DNA from: Candidatus Zymogenus sp.
GTDB lineage: Bacteria; Desulfobacterota; Zymogenia; Zymogenales; Zymogenaceae
DNA length: 5,923 bases
Assembly (NCBI GenBank): GCA_030613285.1
Contig: JAUWME010000164.1
Coordinates: forward strand, 1-5,923
Direction: 5' to 3'
A model generated the notes under the pieces. The model had not been told where the DNA came from, did not search any database, and worked only from the letters and a program-made list of their open reading frames with translations. Made by a program: the position numbers and the translations under genes. Positions 1-5,923 of this stretch are shown here, piece after piece (within the stretch, counting starts at the first letter, position 1; every line of letters begins with the position of its first letter).

Positions 1-1
1 G

Positions 2-658
2 GGTAGTGCATTAATCGAGATGGGCAACACAAAGATTGTAACCACCGCCTCAATAGAAGATAGGGTACCCCCGTTTCTGAAAGGAAAAGGTGGCGGTTGG
101 ATAACCGCCGAGTACGGGATGCTTCCCCGCTCCACCGATATGAGGATGACAAGAGAGATAACCAAGGGAAGGGCCAGCGGACGAACACTGGAGATTCAAC
201 GATTGATTGGAAGGGCGTTGAGGGCAGTTATTGATCTTAAGGCTTTGGGCGAAAGGACAATCTGGATCGACTGCGATGTTATCACGGCAGACGGGGGCAC
301 TCGCACTGCATCAATCACGGGAGGATTTGTTGCCTTGGTGGAGGCTATCTTCAAACTAAAAAGAGAGGGAAAGTTGAAACGCTTTCCAATAAAAGATTAC
401 ATTGCTGCTGTGAGTTCCGGGGTTGTTGACGGAAGGAGTATGCTGGATCTTGACTACAAAGAAGATTCAAGTGCAGCAGTTGATATGAATTTTGTAATGA
501 CAGGGTCTGGTCTCTTTGTGGAGATTCAAGGCACCGCCGAAGAGCACCCTTTTAGTAAGGAAGTCTTTGATGAAATGGCCGAACTTGCAGAGATTGGAAT
601 TAAGATTCTGATAGAGAAACAGAAAGAGGTCCTCGGAGGAATCCTTGAAGACCTCTAA
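2..658 (+). CDS. rph: Ribonuclease PH, 5'-truncated by window edge
   Basis: This gene encodes RNase PH, a phosphate-dependent 3'-5' exoribonuclease that trims tRNA 3' ends and degrades structured RNA as a ring-shaped hexamer in the cytoplasm. The reading frame is open from the first full codon (nt 2). The visible N-terminus [11 protein letters not shown] aligns with the family segment GSVLVEFGDTK near residue 26 of the E. coli protein, so about 25 residues and the true start lie to the left. The ATG at 20 is internal to the conserved domain and is not the start. Recognisable blocks are [20 protein letters not shown], the [17 protein letters not shown] helix, DLKALGERT, and the phosphate-binding stretch [13 protein letters not shown] (about nt 287-325). 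Further on are [15 protein letters not shown] with its acidic catalytic residues, and [13 protein letters not shown]. The C-terminus (EDL, TAA at 656) has normal length. Its 3' end overlaps the downstream nucleotide pyrophosphatase gene by 14 nt, and the rph-rdgB order is a common bacterial pairing. The identification is secure. Confidence 0.97.
   Translation, partial: GSALIEMGNTKIVTTASIEDRVPPFLKGKGGGWITAEYGMLPRSTDMRMTREITKGRASGRTLEIQRLIGRALRAVIDLKALGERTIWIDCDVITADGGTRTASITGGFVALVEAIFKLKREGKLKRFPIKDYIAAVSSGVVDGRSMLDLDYKEDSSAAVDMNFVMTGSGLFVEIQGTAEEHPFSKEVFDEMAELAEIGIKILIEKQKEVLGGILEDL
635..640 (+). promoter_or_regulatory. Ribosome binding site for the TTG-started pyrophosphatase gene, inside rph
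   Basis: GGAGGA lies 4 nt before the TTG at 645, within the last codons of rph. The reading frame of the downstream gene has a stop (TAG) at 612, and no ATG or GTG lies between it and the conserved N-terminal motif. This strong Shine-Dalgarno sequence therefore supports TTG as the start and points to translational coupling with rph. Confidence 0.75.
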
Positions 659-1283
659 AATTATCATTGCCACAAAAAATGAAGGTAAGGTCAGAGAATT
701 TTCGCAGATTTTCAACAAGATGGGTCTTGGAAGCAGGGTTAGTGTTTCGTCCCTTCTGGATTTTGGTGATCTGCCTGATATTATCGAAGACGGGAAGACG
801 TTTTCGGAAAATGCCTTGATAAAGGTCAGGGCGGTAGCTGAGATGAAGGGGATTTATACGGGTGTGGCAATAGTAATTGCGGACGATTCGGGGCTTGAGG
901 TAGATGCTTTGGGAGGAAGGCCGGGTGTCAACTCCGCCAGATACGCTGGGTTGGGTGCAACAGATGAGCAAAACAACACAAAACTTCTAAATGAACTTTC
1001 GGGGGTTAAAGAGGGTGAGAGGCAGGCAAATTTTACAAGTGCCATAGCTGTTATGTGTCTTGGGCCTATGAAAAAAGAGGATGTGGTTGTTGGCCACTGC
1101 CCTGGGACAATCACCATGGCTCCCACAGGAGAGAAGGGGTTTGGTTACGACCCGATTTTCTACTATCCTCCCTTAAAAAAGACCTTTGCCCAGATGGACG
1201 ATGTCCAGAAGAACGAGATAAGCCACAGAAGGATCGCCATTGAGAAGCTCGTTGGTATACTACCGGATTTTCTTGAACAATAA
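645..1283 (+). CDS. rdgB: XTP/dITP pyrophosphatase (RdgB/HAM1 family), TTG start
   Basis: This is a non-canonical purine NTP pyrophosphatase that hydrolyses dITP, ITP and XTP to the monophosphate and pyrophosphate, keeping deaminated purines out of DNA and RNA. It is a cytoplasmic, Mg-dependent dimer in the known family members. The 212-residue protein shows the family motifs in order: the nucleotide-binding [11 protein letters not shown] (residues 9-19), [10 protein letters not shown] (49-57), and [16 protein letters not shown] (79-94) with the presumed catalytic Asp81, followed by NSARYAG. Next come GFGYDPIF (165-172) and [11 protein letters not shown] (192-202). The length is normal (about 200 residues). 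The TTG start is the only candidate: the frame is stopped at 612 and the next Met (residue 26) would delete the nucleotide-binding motif. It overlaps rph by 14 nt and is probably co-transcribed from a promoter left of the window. It faces the RNase gene on the other strand across a 134-bp gap. Confidence 0.95.
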   Translation: MKTSKIIIATKNEGKVREFSQIFNKMGLGSRVSVSSLLDFGDLPDIIEDGKTFSENALIKVRAVAEMKGIYTGVAIVIADDSGLEVDALGGRPGVNSARYAGLGATDEQNNTKLLNELSGVKEGERQANFTSAIAVMCLGPMKKEDVVVGHCPGTITMAPTGEKGFGYDPIFYYPPLKKTFAQMDDVQKNEISHRRIAIEKLVGILPDFLEQ

Positions 1284-1417
1284 GGCTATTACAAACAATA
1301 CTAAAAGATATATCAAGTTCAAGTTGTCATGGCAAGTTGTTACTTATTTCCTTTTGGCTACCTTCTGGTGCCTATCCTCATTAGCTATTTTATTACCATT
1401 AACTATTGCTATCAATA
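1284..1417. other. AT-rich convergent intergenic gap, no clear terminator
   Basis: This is the 134-bp space between the 3' ends of rdgB and the beta-CASP RNase gene. It is markedly AT-rich. Weak hairpins are visible: TATTG-CTAT-CAATA (1404-1417) lies directly behind the RNase stop codon, and GGC(T)ACC-TTCT-GGTGCC (1356-1372) has one bulge. Neither is followed by a T-run on the strand where it would be needed, so neither qualifies as an intrinsic terminator. No RNA gene is recognised. Confidence 0.6.
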
Positions 1418-3010
1418 CTAATCTTCAAGCTCCATCAGAAGTTTCCTTATCTTCTTTATCTTTTCGTAAACCAGCTTGTCCTCGGCTTGGGTTCCCGCAA
1501 CCTCGATTTTACTAATCTTGCTTTTAATGTAACTAATGTCCTTTAAAAGACGCGAACCCTTAAGTTCGACCATCTCTCCCGTCTCAGTTATCGAAAGAGT
1601 CTGAAATTCCTTATTTTCTTTGAGTTTGATGGTTTCACCCCAGTGGGGCACATAAGCGTCAAAAGCGAGTTCAGATTTAAGGGCTTTGGCAAAAGACAAA
1701 GACACCTTTTCCTCTCCGTGAATTACAAAGACAGTTGGGGAGCTGCCGCGAAAATGGGACGCCCAATTGAGGAGTCCGTTTCTGTCTGCATGGGCGGAGA
1801 ACCCGCCGATGGAAAATATCCTTGCATTTACCTGTATTTCTTCACCAAATATCTTGACCTCTTCAGCACCTGATACAATGAGCCTTCCCAGTGTCCCCTC
1901 GGCCTGAAAACCCACAAAGATTATTGTTGCCTCCGGCCGCCAGAGGTTGTGTCTAAGGTGATGTTTTATCCTGCCGGCGGTGCACATCCCGCTGGCGGAG
2001 ATTATAATCGCCCCCCCAGCCAATTGGTTTATTGCTATCGATTCTTTGGTCGTGCGGGTAAATTTAAGGGTTGGGAGATTTAGGGGGGTCTCCCCCGAAC
2101 TTAAGAGGGCGTGGGTCTCCTTATCAAAACATTGGGGGTTGTCCCTGATAATCTCGGTTGCTGATGTGGCCATGGGGCTGTCTACAAAGACTGGAACGTC
2201 TTTTAAAAATCCATCACGATATAGCTCTGCGAGGTAGAAGATCAACTCTTGGGTTCGCCCCACAGCAAAGGATGGGATTATGACCTTGCCACCTCCTCCC
2301 ACGGTTGATAGGATCGCCTCTTTTAGTTCCTCCTTACTTTCATCGATGTTTCTGTGAAGTCTGTTGCCGTAGGTAGATTCAATAAAGAGGAAATCCGCAT
2401 CGGTAATTGTGCTGGGGTCTCTGATGATTGGCTGGTCTGTTACTCCCACGTCGCCGGAAAAAACCAACTTTGTCTCTTTTCCCTCGTCTTTTACCAAAAG
2501 CTCCACAATTGAAGACCCGATGATATGACCGGCATCTCTAAAAACCGCCTCAATCCCCTGTGCGGCCTCAAACTTTTGGTCGTAGAAAAGACGTTTAAAC
2601 TGTTTTAGAGAACGTGTGGCGTCTCCGGTGGTGTAGAGGGGGAGCACCTCGCCAAGCCCTTTTCTGAAGTTCCTTTTGCTCCGCCAGCGTGAATCCATCT
2701 CTTGGATGTGGGCACTGTCCAATAACATCAATTCACAGAGGTCGGCCGTTGCTTTTGTGGAGAAAATCTTTCCTCGAAAGCCGGCCTTGACAAGTTTTGG
2801 AATTAACCCGCTGTGGTCGATATGGGCGTGGGTCAAGATTACCGCATCTATCTCTGAGGGATCATAAATGTATTCCAACTGATTTCGCTTAGTAAGCTCC
2901 CTTCGTCCTTGGAACATTCCCGAATCCACAAGGATATTCGCCATGTCTGTACTTATCAAAAAGGACGATCCGGTAACTGTTCTGGCGCCACCAATAAAAG
3001 TGATTCGCAT
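1418..3010 (-). CDS. Metallo-beta-lactamase/beta-CASP ribonuclease (COG1236/Ysh1-like)
   Basis: This is a 530-residue RNA-processing nuclease of the zinc-dependent MBL-fold/beta-CASP family, related to eukaryotic CPSF-73 and to bacterial proteins annotated as 'MBL fold RNA specificity domain'. The N-terminal MBL domain has HAHIDH at residues 61-66, His162 in DAGHIIGSS, and Asp187 in FSGDVG. The beta-CASP domain follows from about residue 205. Motif A is Glu211 in ESTYGNRLH. Family blocks GRTQELIFYL, DSPMATSATEI and ISASGMCTAGRIKHHL come next. Motif B is His407 in FSAHAD and motif C is His431 in VIHGEE, so every expected metal ligand is present and the enzyme should be active. Residues from about 465 form a charged C-terminal extension of about 65 residues ending in a Lys/Glu-rich probable helix, beyond the usual core. 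The ATG at 3008-3010 is preceded 4 nt away by AGGAGA (complement of 3015-3020), which supports this start. The stop is TAG. The gene is monocistronic in the window, and its RNA target cannot be deduced. Confidence 0.95.
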   Translation of the reverse strand: MRITFIGGARTVTGSSFLISTDMANILVDSGMFQGRRELTKRNQLEYIYDPSEIDAVILTHAHIDHSGLIPKLVKAGFRGKIFSTKATADLCELMLLDSAHIQEMDSRWRSKRNFRKGLGEVLPLYTTGDATRSLKQFKRLFYDQKFEAAQGIEAVFRDAGHIIGSSIVELLVKDEGKETKLVFSGDVGVTDQPIIRDPSTITDADFLFIESTYGNRLHRNIDESKEELKEAILSTVGGGGKVIIPSFAVGRTQELIFYLAELYRDGFLKDVPVFVDSPMATSATEIIRDNPQCFDKETHALLSSGETPLNLPTLKFTRTTKESIAINQLAGGAIIISASGMCTAGRIKHHLRHNLWRPEATIIFVGFQAEGTLGRLIVSGAEEVKIFGEEIQVNARIFSIGGFSAHADRNGLLNWASHFRGSSPTVFVIHGEEKVSLSFAKALKSELAFDAYVPHWGETIKLKENKEFQTLSITETGEMVELKGSRLLKDISYIKSKISKIEVAGTQAEDKLVYEKIKKIRKLLMELED

Positions 3011-3055
3011 ACATTCTCCTATGATAAAAGTTTACTCTAAAAAGCTTAAAATTGT

Positions 3056-3085
3056 GTCATTGCCTGCTTGACAAAAGAATCCAAA
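3056..3085 (+). repeat. Degenerate left-half copy of the palindromic repeat
   Basis: GTCAT, five bases, then GCTTGAC reproduces the spacing of the intact copy at 3171 exactly. AATCCA follows one base further along than in the full copies. The right arm is missing. It lies just upstream of the RNase start codon and overlaps the probable promoter region of that gene. It is probably a decayed third copy. Confidence 0.5.
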
Positions 3086-3090
3086 GTACT

Positions 3091-3158
3091 GTCATCCTCA
3101 ACTTGATTAGGAATCCAGAATAATATCCACTGGATTCCCGCTTTCCAAGGAAATGGCA
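3091..3158. repeat. Palindromic intergenic repeat, copy 1
   Basis: This roughly 68-bp element begins GTCATCCTCA and ends AAATGGCA. It contains a perfect 9-bp inverted repeat, GGAATCCAG (3110-3118) and CTGGATTCC (3130-3138), around an 11-nt loop. The outer ends GTCAT/ATGGC also pair, with one G-T wobble. The right arm reads ATTCCC-N8-AGGAAAT, close to the ATTCCC-N8-GGGAAT type of small palindrome known from several bacteria (for example neisserial dRS3); this kinship is inferred. It carries no coding potential. Confidence 0.75.
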
Positions 3159-3170
3159 TTAAACTATTTT

Positions 3171-3237
3171 GTCATCCTCAGCTTGACTGGGGATCCAGAA
3201 TAATATCCACTGAATTCCCACTTTCGCGGTAATGGCA
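3171..3237. repeat. Palindromic intergenic repeat, copy 2
   Basis: This second copy is in the same orientation, starting exactly 80 bp after copy 1. The two share GTCATCCTCA at the left, ATCCAGAATAATATCCACTG in the middle and AATGGCA at the right, with about nine substitutions and one single-base gap. The inner inverted repeat has decayed here (GGATCCAG against CTGAATTCC), so this copy folds less well than copy 1. The central loop is fully conserved. Confidence 0.75.
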
Positions 3238-3242
3238 ATTAA

Positions 3243-3272
3243 TTCTGCTTTCAATCTTTGGACTAAGCAGAA
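3243..3272. other. Perfect 8-bp inverted repeat between the repeats and the promoter
   Basis: TTCTGCTT (3243-3250) is exactly complementary to AAGCAGAA (3265-3272), with a 14-nt loop. No T-run follows on either strand, so it is not a typical intrinsic terminator. It lies about 60 bp upstream of the predicted -35 box of the Memo gene and could be a protein-binding dyad or chance. Confidence 0.4.
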
Positions 3273-3329
3273 GTATAATATCAGATTACTATTCTCTTTT
3301 CAAGAAAATTGACCAAAAAGCTCTTCCTT

Positions 3330-3358
3330 TTGACTTGACCATAAGAGCATTATATGAT
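3330..3358 (+). promoter_or_regulatory. Sigma70-type promoter for the Memo gene
   Basis: The -35 box TTGACT (3330-3335) and the -10 box TATGAT (3353-3358) each match consensus at 5 of 6 positions and are separated by the ideal 17 bp. Transcription would start near 3365, giving a leader of about 58 nt before the ATG at 3424. An overlapping alternative (TTGACC 3335-3340, TAATTA 3358-3363, also 17 bp) is poorer. No operator is recognised. Confidence 0.55.
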
Positions 3359-3423
3359 AATTAAATCCTTTGGTTTGATGGGCCTTTCAAATAGACATTG
3401 AAATAACTTTAAGGTAGAGAGAC

Positions 3424-4728
3424 ATGTCCCAGCATGATTACCCAATGCTCAGAAATTTGGAGGTTATACCCATCGATTTACAGGGTCGACCGGGCGTGGC
3501 CCTGAGCGACCCATTGCAGTATGCTGCCGAAATGATTGCCCTTCCCAGGGAGGCGTTGGCGGTGTTGCAGTTTTTTGACGGGAAGAGGAGCATTGATGAC
3601 ATTTTAAGCGAAATTTTCAAACAGTACGGCGGTGAGGGTGCAATCAGTAAAGATGATATTTTGACCCTCGTTAAAAGCCTTGATGATCATCACTTTCTCT
3701 TAAGTGAAAAATATTTGAAGGAGAAGCGGAGAATCGAGGAGGAGTTCTACCGATCAGATATTCGCTACCCCATCCATTCGGGCCTGAGCTACAGCGACGA
3801 CCCAGAAAAACTTAAAATAGAGTTGGAGTCTTACTTCTCGAAAGTGGCAGCAATATCTCCAGATAATTTCGCCTCCGACAATTTTGATATTGGAGGCGAC
3901 ATTAGTGCGGTAATTGCGCCGCATATAAGCATATCTTCGGGCGGTGAGTGCTTTGCCCACGCCTACAATGCCCTGAAGGCACAACCGCCGGCGGATCTTT
4001 ACATCATTCTCGGAATTGGACATGCGGGTCTTGACAATTCCTTTGCCGGGACGAAGAAGGATTTTGAGACGCCTCTTGGAATAGTCAAAACCGATGCAGG
4101 GTTTTTGGAGAAATTAAATGAGGCATTCGACAACAACAATAGCAACAGCTCCGGTATCAAAAATCGGCTCTTCACAGGCGAGGCCCTCCACAGGACGGAG
4201 CATACCGTCGAATTTCAAACTGTAATGCTAAAATATATCCTTGGAGAGACACCCTTTGCCATTGCCCCGATTCTCACATCTTTTCCCCACCAGCTTCTTG
4301 TTGAAGATAGATTTGAGGATGAAAAAAAGATGATAGATGATTTCATCTCGGCGCTCAAGGGGTTGATCTCGTCATATTCCGGGAGGGTTGTCATTATCGC
4401 CTCTGTGGATTTTGCCCACGTGGGTGTAAAGTACGGAAGCGCAGCACCATTGACAGAAGCAGAGTTGGAGGATATGAAGAAACGAGATAGCGAGATGATA
4501 GAGATTATTTCAAAGGGAGATGCAAGTGGGTTTCTCTCCCACATTAGCGAGGATAGCAACAAGCATAACGTATGCGGTTTTTCGGCGATTTACACAATGT
4601 TGAGCGTCATTGATGGATTAAGCGGCAATCTTTTAAACTACGGCGAGACGATTATGGACGACCAAAATTCCACGGTAACTTTTGCCGGGATGGTGTTTAC
4701 CACAAATTCCTCGAAGGTTGTTGACTGA
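3424..4728 (+). CDS. Memo-family protein with N-terminal extension (AmmeMemoRadiSam system protein B type)
   Basis: This 434-residue protein has two parts. Residues 1 to about 112 form an extension (LRNLEVIPIDLQGRPGVALS, LQFFDGKRSIDDIL, LDDHHFLLSEKYLKEK) of the kind seen before the Memo domain in some deltaproteobacterial homologues. It looks like a small helical, possibly PqqD-like or winged-helix domain; that fold is a guess. The Memo domain runs from about 114 (HSGLSYSDDPEKL) to 426. Its conserved residues include His167 in APHISISSGG, His200 in GIGHAG, FETPLGIVKTD, His260 in HRTEHTVEFQ, His332 in SVDFAHVG and Cys384 in NVCGFSAI. Human MEMO1 binds metal through two His and one Cys, matched here by His167, His200 and Cys384. 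The fold resembles LigB-type dioxygenases, but no bacterial reaction is established. There is no signal peptide or membrane segment, so it is cytoplasmic. A TAG at 3415 blocks an upstream start; AAGG at 3411 is a modest ribosome site. Met8 is an alternative start. Confidence 0.93.
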   Translation: MSQHDYPMLRNLEVIPIDLQGRPGVALSDPLQYAAEMIALPREALAVLQFFDGKRSIDDILSEIFKQYGGEGAISKDDILTLVKSLDDHHFLLSEKYLKEKRRIEEEFYRSDIRYPIHSGLSYSDDPEKLKIELESYFSKVAAISPDNFASDNFDIGGDISAVIAPHISISSGGECFAHAYNALKAQPPADLYIILGIGHAGLDNSFAGTKKDFETPLGIVKTDAGFLEKLNEAFDNNNSNSSGIKNRLFTGEALHRTEHTVEFQTVMLKYILGETPFAIAPILTSFPHQLLVEDRFEDEKKMIDDFISALKGLISSYSGRVVIIASVDFAHVGVKYGSAAPLTEAELEDMKKRDSEMIEIISKGDASGFLSHISEDSNKHNVCGFSAIYTMLSVIDGLSGNLLNYGETIMDDQNSTVTFAGMVFTTNSSKVVD

Positions 4729-4830
4729 TGTGAATAGATTTTATCGTTCCGCAGGTATTTGTTTCCCGCGGTAATGTCGGTTTCTTTGTAAATAATTTTT
4801 GAGAAAAATAAGCATTGGAGTCAAAGCAAT
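4729..4830 (+). other. 102-bp spacer between the Memo and deacetylase genes
   Basis: There is no intrinsic terminator: only a 4-bp CCGC/GCGG pairing with a long loop around 4749-4772, without a T-run at its foot. There is no convincing sigma70 pair, only an isolated AATAAT at 4791-4796 without a -35 partner. The likely ribosome site of the next gene is GGAG (4817-4820), 10 nt before its ATG, rather distant. Read-through from the Memo gene is plausible but not proven. Confidence 0.45.
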
Positions 4831-5923
4831 ATGTTTAAGAAGACAGCGCTAATACTTCCCGATGGTTTCGACAAGTTCGACTTCGGCACCGGCCACCCCC
4901 TCCAGTGGGAGCGCATCACCTATGCTATGGAGTTGATAAAATTGTACGGGCTTGATACCATAAAAAACGCTGCCCTCGTAGCTCCTATCAAGTCAGAGGA
5001 GGAGGAAGTTCATTCATTTCACGGTAAGGAATATATCTCCATCCTGAAAGGCGCAAATAACGGGACTTACGAGAAGGAATATTTGAAATTTGGCATCGGC
5101 CCTGGGGACAACCCGGTATTTCCGGGAGTATTCGATTTTGCCCTGTCGGTTCTGGGGTGCACAATGACCGCAGCGAGATTGATCGGAGAAAAAAGGGCCA
5201 CCGCTGCATTTAACATGGCCGGGGGGATGCATCACGCCATGAAGGATAGGGCCTCAGGATTTTGTTTTATCAACGACATCGCAATTGCCATCAACTACTT
5301 CCTCGAAAAAAAGATGAAGGTTATGTACGTGGACATTGATGCCCACCACGGCGACGGCGTTCAGGCCGCCTTTTACGATACAAACAAAGTCCTCACCCTC
5401 TCATTTCACGAAAATGGGCAGACACTGTTTCCCGGCACGGGCTTTACCAAAGAGACGGGGCTGGATAATGGGAAGGGCTATTCTGTAAACATTCCCCTAA
5501 AACATGGGAGCGATGATACCACCTTCATCAAGGCCTTCGATGAGATTTTTCCACCCCTTTACGACAAATTCAACCCGGATGTTTTGGTAAGTCAGGTCGG
5601 TTGCGACATGATGTTGACCGACCCCCTCACCAACCTTTCGCTAACGAGCCATGGATATGTCCACGCAGTTAAGGCGATGAAAAACAAAGCGAAGAGATGG
5701 CTTGTGCTGGGTGGCGGTGGTTACAACCCGTTTAATACGTCCCGACTCTGGACACTGGTCTGGGCGATTATGAATGGTCAGGAACTGTCTGACACACTTC
5801 CCGTCTCCTTTGCAAAGAAGGCAGAGGAGATAGGTTTTACCCTTCCCGGTCTCAACGACAACTCTTACGATCTTGACGAGTGGAGCAGGCAGGATGCGAT
5901 GAGTGAGGTACAAAAGGGAATAA
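4831..5923 (+). CDS. Class I histone-deacetylase-family protein (AcuC-like), 3'-truncated by window edge
   Basis: This is a zinc-dependent amidohydrolase of the arginase/deacetylase fold. Family members remove acyl groups from lysines or small amines; Bacillus AcuC deacetylates acetyl-CoA synthetase. My translation gives 364 residues with no stop before the edge (the final TAA is out of frame). Motifs in order are GHPLQWERI (21-29), HGKEYISIL (64-72), GGMHHAM with the His134/His135 charge-relay pair, ASGFCFINDIAIAI (141-154), and VDIDAHHGDGVQ with probable zinc ligands Asp170 and His172. These are followed by SFHENGQTLFPGTG (191-204), GCDMMLTDPLTNLSLT with the third ligand Asp264, and LGGGGYNP with the catalytic Tyr298. 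All catalytic residues are present, so activity is expected. The core domain is essentially complete; only the C-terminal tail is missing. The ATG at 4831 is the first Met and directly precedes the conserved start of the domain. No acetyl-CoA synthetase or acetyltransferase gene is visible, so the substrate is unknown. Confidence 0.95.
   Translation, partial: MFKKTALILPDGFDKFDFGTGHPLQWERITYAMELIKLYGLDTIKNAALVAPIKSEEEEVHSFHGKEYISILKGANNGTYEKEYLKFGIGPGDNPVFPGVFDFALSVLGCTMTAARLIGEKRATAAFNMAGGMHHAMKDRASGFCFINDIAIAINYFLEKKMKVMYVDIDAHHGDGVQAAFYDTNKVLTLSFHENGQTLFPGTGFTKETGLDNGKGYSVNIPLKHGSDDTTFIKAFDEIFPPLYDKFNPDVLVSQVGCDMMLTDPLTNLSLTSHGYVHAVKAMKNKAKRWLVLGGGGYNPFNTSRLWTLVWAIMNGQELSDTLPVSFAKKAEEIGFTLPGLNDNSYDLDEWSRQDAMSEVQKGI

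Noticed and set aside
20..22. ATG at 20 as start of rph
   Set aside because: The frame is open to its left, and the six preceding codons (GSALIE) match the conserved RNase PH sequence.
1356..1372. Bulged hairpin GGCTACC-TTCT-GGTGCC as a terminator
   Set aside because: It is only two 3-bp stems around a bulge, and the T-rich run precedes the stem on the + strand instead of following it.
1240..1515. Plus-strand frame of 91 codons with a hydrophobic, membrane-like middle
   Set aside because: It starts inside rdgB and ends inside the RNase gene on the other strand. The hydrophobic stretch comes from the T-rich gap, there is no ribosome site, and it resembles no family I know.
3091..3237. The two spaced repeats as a minimal CRISPR array
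   Set aside because: The units are ~67 bp and diverged, the interval between them is only about 12 bp, and no cas gene is present.
4787..4796. TGTAAATAAT as an extended -10 promoter for the deacetylase gene
   Set aside because: It matches the extended -10 pattern poorly and has no -35 box at a usable distance.
5641..5913. Minus-strand open frame opposite the deacetylase gene
   Set aside because: It is fully antisense to a well-conserved coding region and has no family resemblance.
5921..5923. TAA at the very end as stop of the deacetylase gene
   Set aside because: It is not in frame with the ATG at 4831; the frame reads GGA ATA A and stays open, so the gene is truncated by the window.

Overview
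The window is bacterial chromosomal DNA of moderate GC content with densely packed genes. It holds five protein-coding genes, two of them cut by the window edges. No rRNA, tRNA, CRISPR array, transposase or phage gene is visible. The style of the proteins suggests a Desulfobacterota/Deltaproteobacteria-like genome: a Memo protein with a long N-terminal extension, an AcuC-like deacetylase, a long beta-CASP RNase, and short palindromic repeats ending in GTCAT with GGAATCCAG arms. That lineage call is an inference and is not proven by the sequence.

Left part (1-1283, + strand): the 3' nine-tenths of rph (RNase PH) overlaps by 14 nt a TTG-started rdgB-type gene (XTP/dITP pyrophosphatase). The two form a translationally coupled pair that links RNA 3'-end trimming to cleansing of the nucleotide pool. 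A 134-bp AT-rich gap without a convincing terminator follows. Facing this pair on the - strand (1418-3010) is a 530-residue metallo-beta-lactamase/beta-CASP ribonuclease with a complete set of metal-binding motifs.

Middle (3011-3423): a divergent intergenic region of about 410 bp. It holds two roughly 67-bp copies of a degenerate palindromic repeat spaced exactly 80 bp apart, a third half-copy next to the RNase start, a perfect 8-bp inverted repeat, and a good sigma70-type promoter (TTGACT-17-TATGAT) reading rightward.

Right part (3424-5923, + strand): a Memo-family protein (the 'AmmeMemoRadiSam system protein B' type) with a roughly 110-residue N-terminal extension. After 102 bp comes a class I histone-deacetylase-fold gene (AcuC-like), which is still open at the right edge. 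Both are metal-dependent proteins, and the gap shows no clear terminator or promoter, so they may share a transcript from the promoter at 3330-3358. What they do together is unknown. The Memo family has no settled bacterial function, and its usual partners (AMMECR1 and a radical SAM protein) are not in the window. This pair is the most interesting part of the window.
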